Both the position numbers and the translations under genes were made by a program. The notes beneath the pieces are model-generated. The model did no database searches, was not told where the DNA came from, and was given only the letters and a program-made list of their open reading frames with translations. A DNA stretch of 64,000 nt from Halichondria panicea (taxonomy: Eukaryota > Porifera > Demospongiae > Suberitida > Halichondriidae): assembly GCF_963675165.1 (NCBI RefSeq), contig NC_087393.1, forward strand, positions 1,617,502 to 1,681,501. Reading direction: 5' to 3'. Every line of letters begins with the position of its first letter. Position 1 is the first letter of the stretch. Shown here piece after piece: positions 35,685 through 57,245 of this stretch.

Positions 35685-35773
35685 ATGTGTTGCGCACCAG
35701 AAACTATATATTTACTTGACTTCCTAACCCTAGATTGAGTATGTACATGGATTGGTTTTATTGTACGGGTATA

Positions 35774-36287
35774 GAGTAAACAATGGAACTTCGCACGACA
35801 CGTATTTTTGAACGATTTAGCACTACGGTAAGCAAAAACAAACAGCGATATGCAGAATCTGACCCTACACTGCTGTACACAACCATCCACGTGGGTGCTA
35901 AAAGTGCTGATTCAGCACTTACTGTTCGAAAGTTTATTGTTTGTTTTGAGTAGCAGTGAAGTAATTTTAGTGTTGCTTATGTTCACTACATACTAAATAG
36001 GACGTACTAAAGCTGATGGGAAGCTCGATATTAGCTAATTAAAGCGGCAAGTACCTCGTTCGGGGATACATTACTTTTTCGAAATTCCAACTATCGCACA
36101 CTTTTGTTTTCTGGATTATTACGTCATCATTGCAAGAGCTACGACGTTGCTATTCAACCCAGCTTGTTCCTAAGGCATGTAAGTCGGCTTGTGTAGGGTC
36201 AGATTCTGCATATCGCTTTTTGTTTTTGCTTACCGTGGTGCTAAATCGTTCGAAAATACGTGTCATGCGAAGTTCCATTGTTTACTC
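35774..36287. mobile_element. 514-bp TIR element with about 97-bp TIRs and TA target
   Basis: Ends GAGTAAACAATGGAACTTCG and its inverse match over roughly 97 bp with a handful of differences. TA flanks each side (35772-35773, 36288-36289). The sister unit has the empty site gggtatagctataat near 61450, with a single TA. Non-coding, Tc1/mariner-type. Confidence 0.92.
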
Positions 36288-36421
36288 TAGCTATAATTAT
36301 ATGGATATAGTCTGTTGTGATGATGAAATATTTTTAATCTGTCACAACAGTTAAGATTTGTCATGACTTCAAAACAGGGGGGGGTGCACTAATTCAAGAG
36401 CTTGATATTAATACGAAGCTA

Positions 36422-37294
36422 ACTAGTGTTCAAGCTGGCGCTGTGCTAATGCCTCTCGCCATGATTTGCTTTCGCTCAACAGTATAGAAGAGAAAGTATA
36501 GAAGAGGAAAAAGTGTATAAAATAATCTGTCTAAAACTGACTTGCAATTGTATAATTATGGTATCATTGTTGTGTTTTGTGGCTGCTTATACCAGGACCT
36601 CAAGGATCTAGGAAGCAACAAAGAAGAAGATTTTGTTTTCAATTAATTATAAGCGGAAGTGCATAATTATTTCATAAAGTTAGCTTATCTATATAAAGCC
36701 ACTGAGAAGAAAAGACTTATTACATGCATCTATTGTTGTATTATGTGGCTCTAATACCAGGACCTCAAGAAAGAAGAAAATTGGATCTGTAGTTCATGCA
36801 GTGTATAATTATAATATTTAAGAAGAAAAGACTTGTGTACATGCATATTGTTATCTATAGTAGTGTTTTGTGGCTTACCAGGCCCTCAAGAAAAATATGA
36901 TTCTGGTCTGGGGAATGAGCGCGCATGCGCATTACATCCATAGGAATAATTAAAGGGTGTGTCCAAAGAGATCAATTTCACAAATGGCTACTGCTAGCTA
37001 GCTGTTTTAACAGGTATTTTCTGAGTCTTGTAGCTAACAAAAAGCTAGCGCTTTAGTGCAAGGCTAACTCATATGTTGAATAGAAAGTTTGTGCGGACAG
37101 ATGATGCTATGAAAGATTCTGAAGAGACTGCAACAGCCTTCAATGTGAGTCAAACTAGCCATAACTCGAGAAAGAAGCTTTAGTTTGCTAATCCACGAAT
37201 CAAAATCCAAGAGAACGTGGCTAGAAGCCTATAGAAGCTGTTAGTTTTCGTCGCATTGCAACCGTTGAGCAGTTACAGCTGGAACAGACACACA

Positions 37295-37330
<36 letters not shown>

Positions 37331-37377
37331 CAGCTTTACCGTATCCCTCGTGCGGCTACGCCTCGAGGCATAATTAA
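36422..37377. mobile_element. About 0.95 kb insertion present only in unit A
   Basis: The sister unit reads acgaagctaattaactcaac around 61588-61607, whereas here the two halves are separated by about 950 bp, flanked by TAA. The right part (36990-37375) is a reverse copy of the NAGLU intron 3 repeat, with a (CA)16 tract at 37296-37327. The left part contains repeated stretches around accaggacctcaag / gaagaaaaga. May be composite. Confidence 0.6.
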
Positions 37378-37464
37378 CTCAACAAATTGAAAAACTGGTT
37401 GGTACTTGATATAAGACTCACGAATATAGCTGAATCAGCAATAAACTACAATATAATTACAGTA

Positions 37465-40262
37465 GTTCCTACAGTTCCACAGTTCCACAATTCCATGGTT
37501 CCACCGTTCCATGGTTCCACCGTTCCATGGTTCCATGGTTCCATAGTTCCATGGTTCCACCGTTCCATGGTTCCATAGTTCCATGGTTCCACCGTTCCAT
37601 GGTTCCACGGTTCCATGGTTCCACCGTTCCATGGTTCCATGGTTCCACAGTTCCATGGTTCCACAGTTTCATGGTTCCACCGTTCCATGGTTCCACAGTT
37701 CCATGGTTCCACAGTTCCACGGTTCCACCGTTCCATGGTTCCATAGTTCCATGGTTCCACAGTTCCATGGTTCCACCGTTCCATGGTTCCATAGTTCCAT
37801 GGTTCCATGGTTCCACCGTTCCATGGTTCCATGGTTCCACAGTTCCATGGTTCCACAGTTCCATGGTTCCACCGTTCCATGGTTCCATGGTTCCACCGTT
37901 CCATGGTTTCATGGTTCCACAGTTCCATGGTTCCACCGTTCCATGGTTCCATGGTTCCACGGTTCCATGGTTTCACAGTTCCACGGTTCCACAGTTCCAC
38001 CGTTCCACCGTTCCATGGTTCCATGGTTCCATAGTTCCACGGTTCCACAGTTCCATGGTTCCACAGTTCCATGGTTCCACCGTTCCATGGTTCCACCGTT
38101 CCATAGTTCCATGGTTCCATGGTTCCATGGTTCCATGGTTCCATAGTTCCATGGTTCCACAGTTCCATGGTTCCACCGTTCCATGGTTCCACAGTTCCAT
38201 GGTTCCACAGTTCCATGGTTCCACCGTTCCATGGTTCCACAGTTCCATGGTTCCACCGTTCCATTGTTCCATAGTTCCATGGTTCCATGGTTCCACAGTT
38301 CCACAGTTCCATGGTTCCACAGTTTTATGGTTCCACCGTTCCACCGTTCCATAGTTCCATGGTTCCACAGTTCCATGGTTCCACGGTTCCATGGTTCCAC
38401 AGTTCCATGGTTCCACAGTTCCATGGTTCCACCGTTCCACAGTTCCATGGTTCCACCGTCCACCGTTCCATGGTTCCATAGTTCCATGGTTCCACAGTTC
38501 CATGGTTCCATGGTTCCACAGTTCCATGGTTCCACAGTTCCATGGTTCCACCGTTCCATAGTTCCATGGTTCCATGGTTCCATAGTTCCATGGTTCCACA
38601 GTTCCATGGTTCCATTGTTCCATGGTTCCACAGTTCCATGGTTCCACAGTTCCATGGTTCCATCGTTCCATGGTTCCACAGTTCCATGGTTTCACCGTTC
38701 CACCGTTCCATGGTTCCATAGTTCCATGGTTCCATGGTTCCACAGTTCCACAGTTCCATGGTTCCACAGTTTTATGGTTTCACTGTTCCACCGTTCCATA
38801 GTTCCATGGTTCCACAGTTCCATGGTTCCACCGTTCCATGGTTCCATGGTTCCACAGTTCCATGGTTCCACAGTTCCATGGTTCCACCGTTCCATGGTTC
38901 CACCGTCCACCGTTCCATGGTTCCATAGTTCCACAGTTCCACAGTTCCATAGTTCCATGGTTCCACAGTTCCATGGTTCCACAGTTCCATGGTTCCACCG
39001 TTCCATAGTTCCATGGTTCCACAGTTCCATGGTTCCACAGTTCCATGATTCTACCGTTCCATGGTTCCATAGTTCCATGGTTCCATGGTTCCACAGTTCC
39101 ATGGTTCCACCGTTCCACCGTTCCATGGTTCCACAGTTCCATGGTTCCACAGTTCCATGGTTCCACAGTTCCATGGTTCCACCGTTCCATGGTTCCATAG
39201 TTCCATGGTTCCACAGTTCCATGGTTCCACCGTTCCACCGTTCCATGGTTCCATAGTTCCATGGTTCCACAGTTCCATGGTTCCACAGTTCCATGGTTCC
39301 ACAGTTCCATGGTTCCACCGTTCCACCGTTCCATGGTTCCATAGTTCCATGGTTCCACAGTTCCATGGTTCCATAGTTCCATGGTTCCACAGTTCCATGG
39401 TTCCACAGTTCCATGGTTCCATCGTTCCATAGTTCCATGGTTCCACAGTTCCATGGTTCCACAGTTCCATGGTTCCATCGTTCCACCGTTCCATGGTTCC
39501 ATAGTTCCATGGTTCCACAGTTCCATGGTTCCATCGTTCCATCGTTCCATGGTTCCACAGTTCTATGGTTCCACCGTTCCATGGTTCCATGGTTCTACAG
39601 TTCCATGGTTCCACCGTTCCACCGTTCCATGGTTCCATAGTTCCATAGTTCCATAGTTCCTACAGTTCCATCGTTCCACAGTTCCATGGTTCCACGGTTC
39701 CATAGTTCCATGGTTCCACAGTTCCATGGTTCCACCGTTCCATGGTTCCATGGTTCCACCGTTCCACGGTTCCATGGTTCCATGATTCCACAGTTCCATG
39801 GTTCCACCGTTCCATGGTTCTATGGTTCCACCGTTCCACCGTTCCATAGTTCCACAGTTCCATGGTTCCACCGTTTCATGGTTCCCTGGTTCCACCGTTC
39901 CAAGCGTTCCATGATTTCACGGTTCCATAGTTTCATGGTTCCACAGTTCCACCGTTCCAAGCGTTCCATGGTTCCATAGTTCCATGGTTCCACAGTTCCA
40001 AGGTTCCATGGTTCCATAGTTTCAAGGGTTCCATGGTTCCATAGTTCCAAGTATTCCAAGCGTTCCAAGGTTCCATGGTTCCATAGTTCCATGGTTCCAA
40101 GCGTTCCATAGTTCCTGCTGTTCCATGGTTCCTACTGTTCCTAGGTTCTAAGTGTTCTATGGGTCCAACTTTTCACTTTTCTTCCATGGTTCCATGGTTC
40201 CTACTGTTCCGTGCATGGTTTCTATACTGTTCCTTGTTCCCAGCATTCCATGGTTCCCACTG
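37465..40262. repeat. 9-bp satellite, left arm (TTCCATGGT orientation)
   Basis: Hundreds of 9-bp units, mainly TTCCATGGT, TTCCACAGT, TTCCACCGT and TTCCATAGT. From about 39900 a variant block TTCCAAGCG / TTCCTACTG appears near the pivot. Free of stop codons in several frames, which explains the long open frames here. Confidence 0.95.
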
Positions 40263-40287
40263 TTCCTTTAAAAATGTTCAACAATCA

Positions 40288-42630
40288 TGGAACACTTGGA
40301 ACAATGGAATGCTTGGAACTATGGAACACTTGGAATCATGGAACAGTAGGAACTATGGAACGCTTGGAACCATGGAACAGTAGGAACCATGGAACGCTTG
40401 GAATCATGGAACAGTAGGAATCATGGAACGCTTGGAACTATGGAACCATGGAACGCTTGGAACCATGGAACAGTAGGAATCACGGAATGCTTGGAACTAT
40501 GGAACCATGGAACGCTTGGAACCATGGAACGCTTGGAACTATGGAACTATGGAACCATAAAACCATGGAACTGTGGAACAATGGAACCATGAAACTGTGG
40601 AACCATGGAACGCTTGGAACCATGGAACCGTGGAACTGTGGAACTGTGGAACCATGGAACCATGGAACTGTGGAACAGTGGAACCATGGAACCGTGGAAC
40701 AATGGAACCGTGGAACCATGGATGTGGAACCATGGACGCTTGGAACCATGGAACGCTTGGAACCATGGAACGCTTGGAACTATGGAACTATGAATTGTGG
40801 AACCATGGAACTGTGGAACCATGGAACGCTTGGAATCATGGAACCGTGGAACCATGGAACTGTGGAACGGTGGAACCATGGAACTATGGAACGCTTGGAA
40901 CCATGGAACCATGGAACGCTTGGAACTATGGAACCATAGAACCATGGAACTATGGAACCATGGAACCGTGGAACTGTGGAACCGTGGAACCATGAAACTG
41001 TGGAACCGTGGAACTGTGGAACCGTGGAACTGTGGAACCGTGGAACCATGAAACTGTGGAACGGTGGAACCATGGAACTGTGGAACTATGGAACGCTTGG
41101 AACCATGGAACGCTTGGAACCATTAAATCTTGGAACCGTGAACGGTGGAACCATGGAACGCTTGGAACGATGGAACTGTGGAACCATGAAACTATGGAAC
41201 CGTGGAACCATGGAACGCTTGGAACGGTGGAACCATGGAACTGTTGAACCATGGAACTATGGAACCATGAACTATGGAACCATGGAACGGTGGAACCATG
41301 GAACTGTGGAACCATGGAACTGTGGAACCATGGAACTGTAGGAACTATGGAACTACGGAACCATGGAACCATAGAACGGTGGAAAGGTGGAAAGGTGGAA
41401 CGGTGGAACGGTGGAACGGTGGAACCATGGAACTGTGGAACCATGGAACTGTGGAACCATGAACCATGGAACCATGGAACCATGGAACCGTGGAACGGTG
41501 GAACCGTGGAACTGTGGAACTGTGGAACCATGGAACGGTGGAACCATGGAACTGTGGAACCATGGAACGGTGGAACGGTGGAACGGTGGAACGGTGGAGC
41601 GGTGGAACTGTGGAACCATGGAACTGTGGAACCATGAACCATGGAACTATGGAACGGTGGAACCATGGAACTGTGGAACCATGGAACGGTGGAACCATGG
41701 AACTGTGGAACCATGGAACCATGGAACGGTGGAACCATGGAACTGTGGAACCATGGAACCATGGAACGGTGGAACCATGGAACTGTGGAACCATGGAACG
41801 GTGGAACCATGGAACTGTGGAACCATGGAACTGTGGAACCATGGAACTATGGAACGGTGGAGCGGTGGAACCATGGAACTGTGGAACCATGGAACTGTGG
41901 AACCATGGAACTATGGAACGGTGGAACGGTGGAACCATGGAACTGTGGAACCATGGAACTGTGGAACCATGGAACTGTGGAACCATGGAACGGTGGAACC
42001 ATGGAACCATGGAACGGTGGAACGGTGGAACCATGGAACTATAAAACCATGGAACCATGGAACGGTGGAACCATGGAACCATGGAACGGTGGAACGGTGG
42101 AACCATGGAACTGTGGAACCATGGAACCGTGGAACCATGGAACCATGGAACGGTGGAACGGTGGAACCATGGAACTGTGGAACCATGGAACGGTGGAACT
42201 ATGGAACCATGGAACGGTGGAACGGTGGAACCATGGAACTTTGGAACCATGGAACCATGGAACTATGGAACCATGGAACGGTGGAACCATGGAACTGTGG
42301 AATCATGGAACCATGGAACGGTGGAACCATGGAACCATGGAACGGTGGAACCATGGAACTGTGGAACCATGGAACTGTGGAACCATGGAACCATGGAACG
42401 GTGGAACCATGGAACTGTGGAACCATGGAACGGTGGAACCATGGAACCATGGAACGGTGGAACCATGGAACTGTGGAACCATGGAACTGTGGAACCATGG
42501 AACCATGGAACGGTGGAACCATGGAACTGTGGAACCATGGAACCATGGAACGGTGGAACCATGGAACTGTGGAACCATGGAACCATGGAACGGTGGAACC
42601 ATGGAATTGTGGAACCGTGGAACTGTAGGA
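40288..42630. repeat. 9-bp satellite, right arm (ACCATGGAA orientation)
   Basis: The reverse-complement units of the left arm: ACCATGGAA, ACTGTGGAA, ACGGTGGAA, ACTATGGAA, with the AACGCTTGG variant confined to 40300-41240 near the pivot. The variant order is mirror-like but not base-for-base, so the arms have evolved by unit gain and loss. Confidence 0.95.
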
Positions 42631-42768
42631 ACTACTGTAATTATATTGTAGTTTATTGCTGATTCAGCTATATTCGTGAGTCTTATATCAAGTACCAACC
42701 GAAAAACTGTTCTATAAGTAATTAATAAAATTAATATGAAGCCACAAATTGAAAAACTGTTCTATAAG

Positions 42769-52811
<10,043 letters not shown>

Positions 52812-53102
52812 GAATCTCCTGGCTATTTTGGTAGACTAGACAGCTACAGGAGCACCCCCATTGACTGAATCCTGGGATCGCCCCTGTATACTGCAAACGT
52901 TTATGAACAGTATAGCTTATCCATAGCATGAAGCCATTCTATGTAGCACTTAGATACATAATAACCAAGTCAAGCAATGTACTTTGCTGTTTTGACTGTA
53001 CTCCACAGCAGGGAAAGAGAAAAGTTGACATAGAGTAATTCAAGCTTAATTAATTCATCTATTTTAGGTAGACTTCTACAATTAAAATAAATAACACTTA
53101 CT
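52812..53102. other. Spacer upstream of ABCC
   Basis: Presumed ABCC promoter region. No coding sequence or recognisable motif seen; the NAGLU-3 duplicate starts abruptly near 53103. Confidence 0.4.
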
Positions 53103-53868
53103 AGCACTGCCCTGCTGCTAGGTACAGCTGCCTCCCTCCCTGTTAGCACCCAAGGGAGATCCTGTCAAAGCCATCCAGGGCCTTGTGGGGAGAATCTTGA
53201 GTCAAGAATGTGTGGACAAGTTCAGCTATGAGGTCATGCCAGCCACCTCTGATGGATTCACTTGTGGATTGATTTGGGTAGATCGAATATTAAGAACAAA
53301 AAATGCAACTGTTGCATGTGTTGCACCTGTTGCAGCCCCCAGGCCCAAGGAAGGGCGGCTGATTTATACTATGGGCGTGGTTTCCAGTCTAGCAACACTG
53401 CACTGTACTTAGCCTCGACTCCAGCCCCTTGAACAACGGCTTGGAATCGAGGCTACACTGTACTGTGCAGGCAAATCCAACCCGTATGCAAAGGCGCTAT
53501 ATATAGCAGCTCGGAGTTTAATACTAACCTAGATTCCTTGCTCTAGACTAGTTAATAATAGAAAGTCAATCTGGCCAGCTATCCCACTAAAATGTGAATC
53601 GGATCCTGTGCTCTATGTCAGTATCAGTATCAGAGTTCTCTGCCGGTAATACTGAATGTTTACCATGCAGATAAAGAGTGACCGGCTGAACGATGGTGAC
53701 AACGGATTATAATAATTATAATGCCACAAATCAAACATATTATGCATGTAATTATGACCATAACTGGGTAAATAGATAATAATAGTATATACCGTACAAT
53801 TAGTTTTGGCATTATTCAGTTAATCACGGATAACTTTCCAGCTGGTGGATGACAGCTTGGACATATCC

Positions 53869-55690
53869 AAACTTAGCTCTCGAAAGGCAGCTCCTTCAAA
53901 CCTACACAGGTGTAGTGATACCATCGCCAGCATGAGTCAGCCTCACACCCGACCCACATGCGTTTTCCCTTCTTCGTAAATTTCCCTCCACATTAATTTT
54001 GCTGGCAGTGTTTCTCGTCTTCTGTATAATTATATACAGTAGTACAAAATATTAATGGGCATGGTGACGTGTGCATGAATAAAATGTTGCTGTTGAGAAA
54101 ACAAATTACTGTGTGCATGACAGTGCATGCATGCATGTGTGCATGATTTTTACTTTCACGCTTGAAAGCAGAGGTACGTTTGCAAAAACCATTTTTTAGA
54201 TGCTGCTGTCTTGACCAAACCACATGATGGGTGGAGTTGGCTGAAAAACGCTCTATGAAAAATGCGCCTCTCTACAAAATGCATCTCTCTACAAAATTCA
54301 CCTCTCTAAAAAACGCACCTCTGTACAAAACGTCTCTCTACAAAATTCACCTCTCTAAAAAACGCACCTCTGTGCAAAATGTCGTTCTCTGAAAAATGTA
54401 CCTCTCCAAAAATTGCACCACCTATTTTTTAAAACGCACCTCTCATAAAAAGCAGCACCAAAATGCACTAATGCATGCTGGTGGTATAATCATGCATGCA
54501 TCCTCACATAATTTATATGGACTATGCCGGAAAAGTTACCTGGTATTTTCTTGAGTTTGATGACCGAGTCAACCACTTCAATAGCTATGATCTGTTGTTC
54601 TGCATGCATAATTTATAATAATGCATTCGAGCTCAACATTGACATACTATAATTATTATAGTCCGGTCACCCTATATAATGTACATAATGTATGCATGTA
54701 TGTACATGTATTATTATAAGAATTATAAAATATAGGGACAGTGTCGCATGCAGTGGCCGCAATAGCAAGGTGGCTGCTTTAACAGCCTGCATGCATGCCA
54801 ATTAATTCGTGCCTAGCGAAACAAAAGGTATAATTATATATATAGAGAGGTGACCGTAATTCAAAGAGCCGAGAGTCTATACCGTATAGCGCGAAACACA
54901 TTCTACAAAACGTCCACAAAATGGAACCTCCATTAAAAAATTATTGCTGTTATTTTGCACAATCGTGAAAACCTATAATTTATATAGATGCATGCATAAT
55001 TATAGCTGGTCCCGGCCGACCTATCTCACTTACCAGGGGAGACTTTTTGCTGCAATTCAAGCATTGGGGGATCCTGATGTGGCCTTTGAGTAATGGATGA
55101 AATGGAGGTCTTTTCATCTGCATCATGACGACTGCCCTCAAAATGTTTTTGTAGCTTTCTCGGTTTAATCTTGTGGCAGATTGGAGAAATTGATTGATTG
55201 AGAGCAGCCACAGAATGTTTGTTAATTGGAGTGCTAGTAAAAACTCCTCTTGGTGTCGGCAGAGCTCTCTCTTTTCTCTTCTTTTGAGGATTAAGTAGTG
55301 AGGAATGCTCAATAACGTCGGACCGTGTAGTAAACTCAACTTCATCATTGTCCGATGTAATTGGTGTGATCTGTTGAGAGGTGATCTGTTGAGAGGTGTG
55401 TAATTCTGCCTCAGAACTTGAAGGTGATCCATTCAAAGAAAGTGAGAGGTGTGGTCTCGTGCATCGCTTCTTCTTGGGAGACCTACACAACTTGGCAGGA
55501 GAATACAATTATTTCTTCAATGTAACTGCAGCTGTTTGCCTCACATTCCTGCTCTGGTGAGCCTCACGTGCAGGAGTTTGTTGAGAGGAGGATGCAGGAA
55601 TTTGTTGAGAGGAGGATGCAGGAGTTTGTTTCAGTTCAGAGGAGGCTATATATATATATAATAATAATGATGACTGCCATGAATTAATTG
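53869..55690 (-). CDS. Tentative gene fragment with partial PHD-finger-like end
   Basis: Carried inside the 4.2 kb insertion. Candidate exons on the minus strand: about 55027-55486 (hydrophilic, with SPKKKRC, SSLLNPQKKRKERALPTPRG, then donor CCTG|GTAAGTGAG), 54540-54605 (entered in matching phase 1; EVVDSVIKLKKIPG) and a terminal exon ending at about 53869, reading MWVGCEADSCWRWYHYTC then VGLKELPFES and stop. The last piece resembles the second half of a PHD finger (WxGC..C..WYH..CVGL), but the final Cys pair is missing and the acceptor before it is weak. A repetitive upstream segment (55560-55660) encodes PASSSQQ repeats. Could be a captured gene, a transposon protein, or a decayed pseudogene. 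No function assigned. Confidence 0.35.
54240..54470. repeat. Degenerate tandem array, about 15-bp unit
   Basis: Roughly a dozen imperfect units of the form ACCTCTCTACAAAATGC. Confidence 0.7.
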
Positions 55691-55808
55691 CACATTAAAA
55701 ATCATGTACGAACAGACTGTCAGACAACTTACCATCCTTCCAAGGTTCGAGAATTGAACCCTCTACTTAACCTCATGACAGCAGAGCAAACATTTGCTTG
55801 GATTTCCA

Positions 55809-57082
55809 GATGCAACGGTGCAACAGATGCAACGGTGCAACAGATGCAACAGATGCAACAGATGCAACGGTGCAACAGATGCAACGGTGCAACAGATGCA
55901 ACAGATGCAACGGTGCAACAGATGCAACGGTGCAACAGATGCAACGATGCAACAGATGCAGCGGTGCAACAGATGCAACAGATGCAACAGATGCAACGGT
56001 GCAACAGATGCAACAGATGCAACGGTGCAACAGATGCAACGGTGCAACAGATGCAACAGATGCAACAGATGCAATGGTGCAACAGATGCAACAGATGCAA
56101 CAGATGCAACAGATGCAACGGTGCAACGGTGCAACAGATGCAACAGATGCAACGGTGCAACAGGTGCAACGGTGCAACAGATGCAACCGTGGAAAAGATG
56201 CAACAGATGCAACGGTGCAACAGATGCAACAGATGCAACGGTGCAACAGATGCAACGGTGCAACAGGTGCAACGGTGCAACAGATGCAACGGTGCAACAG
56301 GTGCAACGGTGCAACAGATGCAACGGTGCAACAGATGCAACAGATGCAACAGATGCAACGGTGCAACAGATGCAACGGTGCAACAGATGCAACGGTGCAA
56401 CAGATGCAACAGATGCAACAGATGCAACGGTGCAACAGATGCAACAGATGCAACGGTGCAACAGATGCAACAGATGCAACAGATGCAACGGTGCAACAGG
56501 TGCAACGGTGCAACAGATGCAACCGTGGAAAAGATGCAACAGATGCAACGGTGCAACAGATGCAACAGATGCAACAGATGCAACGGTGCAACAGATGCAA
56601 CGGTGCAACAGATGCAACAGATGCAACGGTGCAACAGATGCAACAGATGCAACGGTGCAACAGATGCAACAGATGCAACGGTGCAACAGATGCAATGGTG
56701 CAACAGATGCAACAGATGCAACAGATGCAACGGTGCAACAGATGCAACAGATGCAACGGTGCAACAGATGCAACGGTGCAACAGATGCAACGATGCAACA
56801 GATGCAACGGTGCAACAGATGCAACAGATGCAACAGATGCAACGGTGCAACAGATGCAACAGATGCAACAGATGCAACGGTGCAACAGATGCAACGGTGC
56901 AACAGATGCAACGGTGCAACAGATGCAACAGATGCAACGGTGCAACAGATGCAACAGATGCAACAGTGCAACAGATGCAACGGTGCAACAGATGCAACGG
57001 TGCAACAGATGCAACGGTGCAACAGATGCAACGGTGCAACAGATGCAACGGTGCAACAGATGCAACAGATGCAACGGTGCAT
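55809..57082. repeat. Minisatellite of 9- and 17-bp units (GATGCAACA / GATGCAACGGTGCAACA)
   Basis: About 1.27 kb of two interleaved unit types. A variant stretch with gcaaccgtggaaaagatg occurs at 56185 and 56519, showing a higher-order period near 335 bp. Stop-free in several frames on both strands. Confidence 0.95.
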
Positions 57083-57089
57083 GCAATGC

Positions 57090-57245
57090 AAGTGATCATG
57101 CGTGGACAGAGGAGGCGCGGTGCAGCTCAGGCAATTAGCCTTTGAATAATTATCCGTCCACGTCGTATGTTTTTGCTGAGAGTAATCAAAGGGCTAATTA
57201 CTTGAGCTGCACCGCGCCTGTCGCCTGTCGGACCTCCTCTGATGC
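57090..57245. repeat. Short fold-back repeat
   Basis: Left arm (tgcgtggac, ggcgcggtgcagctca, aattagcctttga) and right arm (tcaaagggctaatta, gagctgcaccgcgcc, tgcgtggac) are inverted copies around about 50 bp; the right arm has a small extra block (gcctgtcgcctgtcgg). Confidence 0.75.

Larger units (their letters stand above)
37397..42700. mobile_element. 5.3 kb palindromic foldback element with satellite-filled arms
   Basis: Begins GGTTGGTACTTGATATAAG and ends with the exact inverse; the ends match for well over 80 bp, with one difference seen in about the first 100. Flanked by the 8-bp direct repeat GAAAAACT (37389-37396, 42701-42708). The sister unit has the empty site attgaaaaactgttctataa near 61606-61625, with one GAAAAACT. 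An 8-bp duplication fits hAT-type insertion. The inside is a 9-bp satellite running one way to about 40265 and the opposite way from about 40288. No transposase. Terminal word gctgaatcagcaataa is shared with the fold-back at 20944-21468. Confidence 0.93.

Noticed and set aside
36130-36354. 74-codon frame in the 35774-36287 element
   Set aside because: Runs through a TIR and into flanking DNA; no similarity to a transposase.
37446-42698. Many open frames of 60-413 codons on both strands, reading like VPWFHGS or EPWNHGT repeats
   Set aside because: All derive from the stop-free 9-bp satellite. They are open in several overlapping frames on both strands, with no unique sequence, splice sites or start context.
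55809-57082. CRISPR-like appearance of short regularly repeated units
   Set aside because: Units are directly adjacent with no unique spacers, and the DNA is animal; it is a minisatellite.
55688-57145. Five overlapping open frames of 430-485 codons (CNRCNGATDATVQQMQ and APLHLLHRCICC repeats)
   Set aside because: Products of the 9/17-bp minisatellite, open on both strands at once; no evidence for translation.
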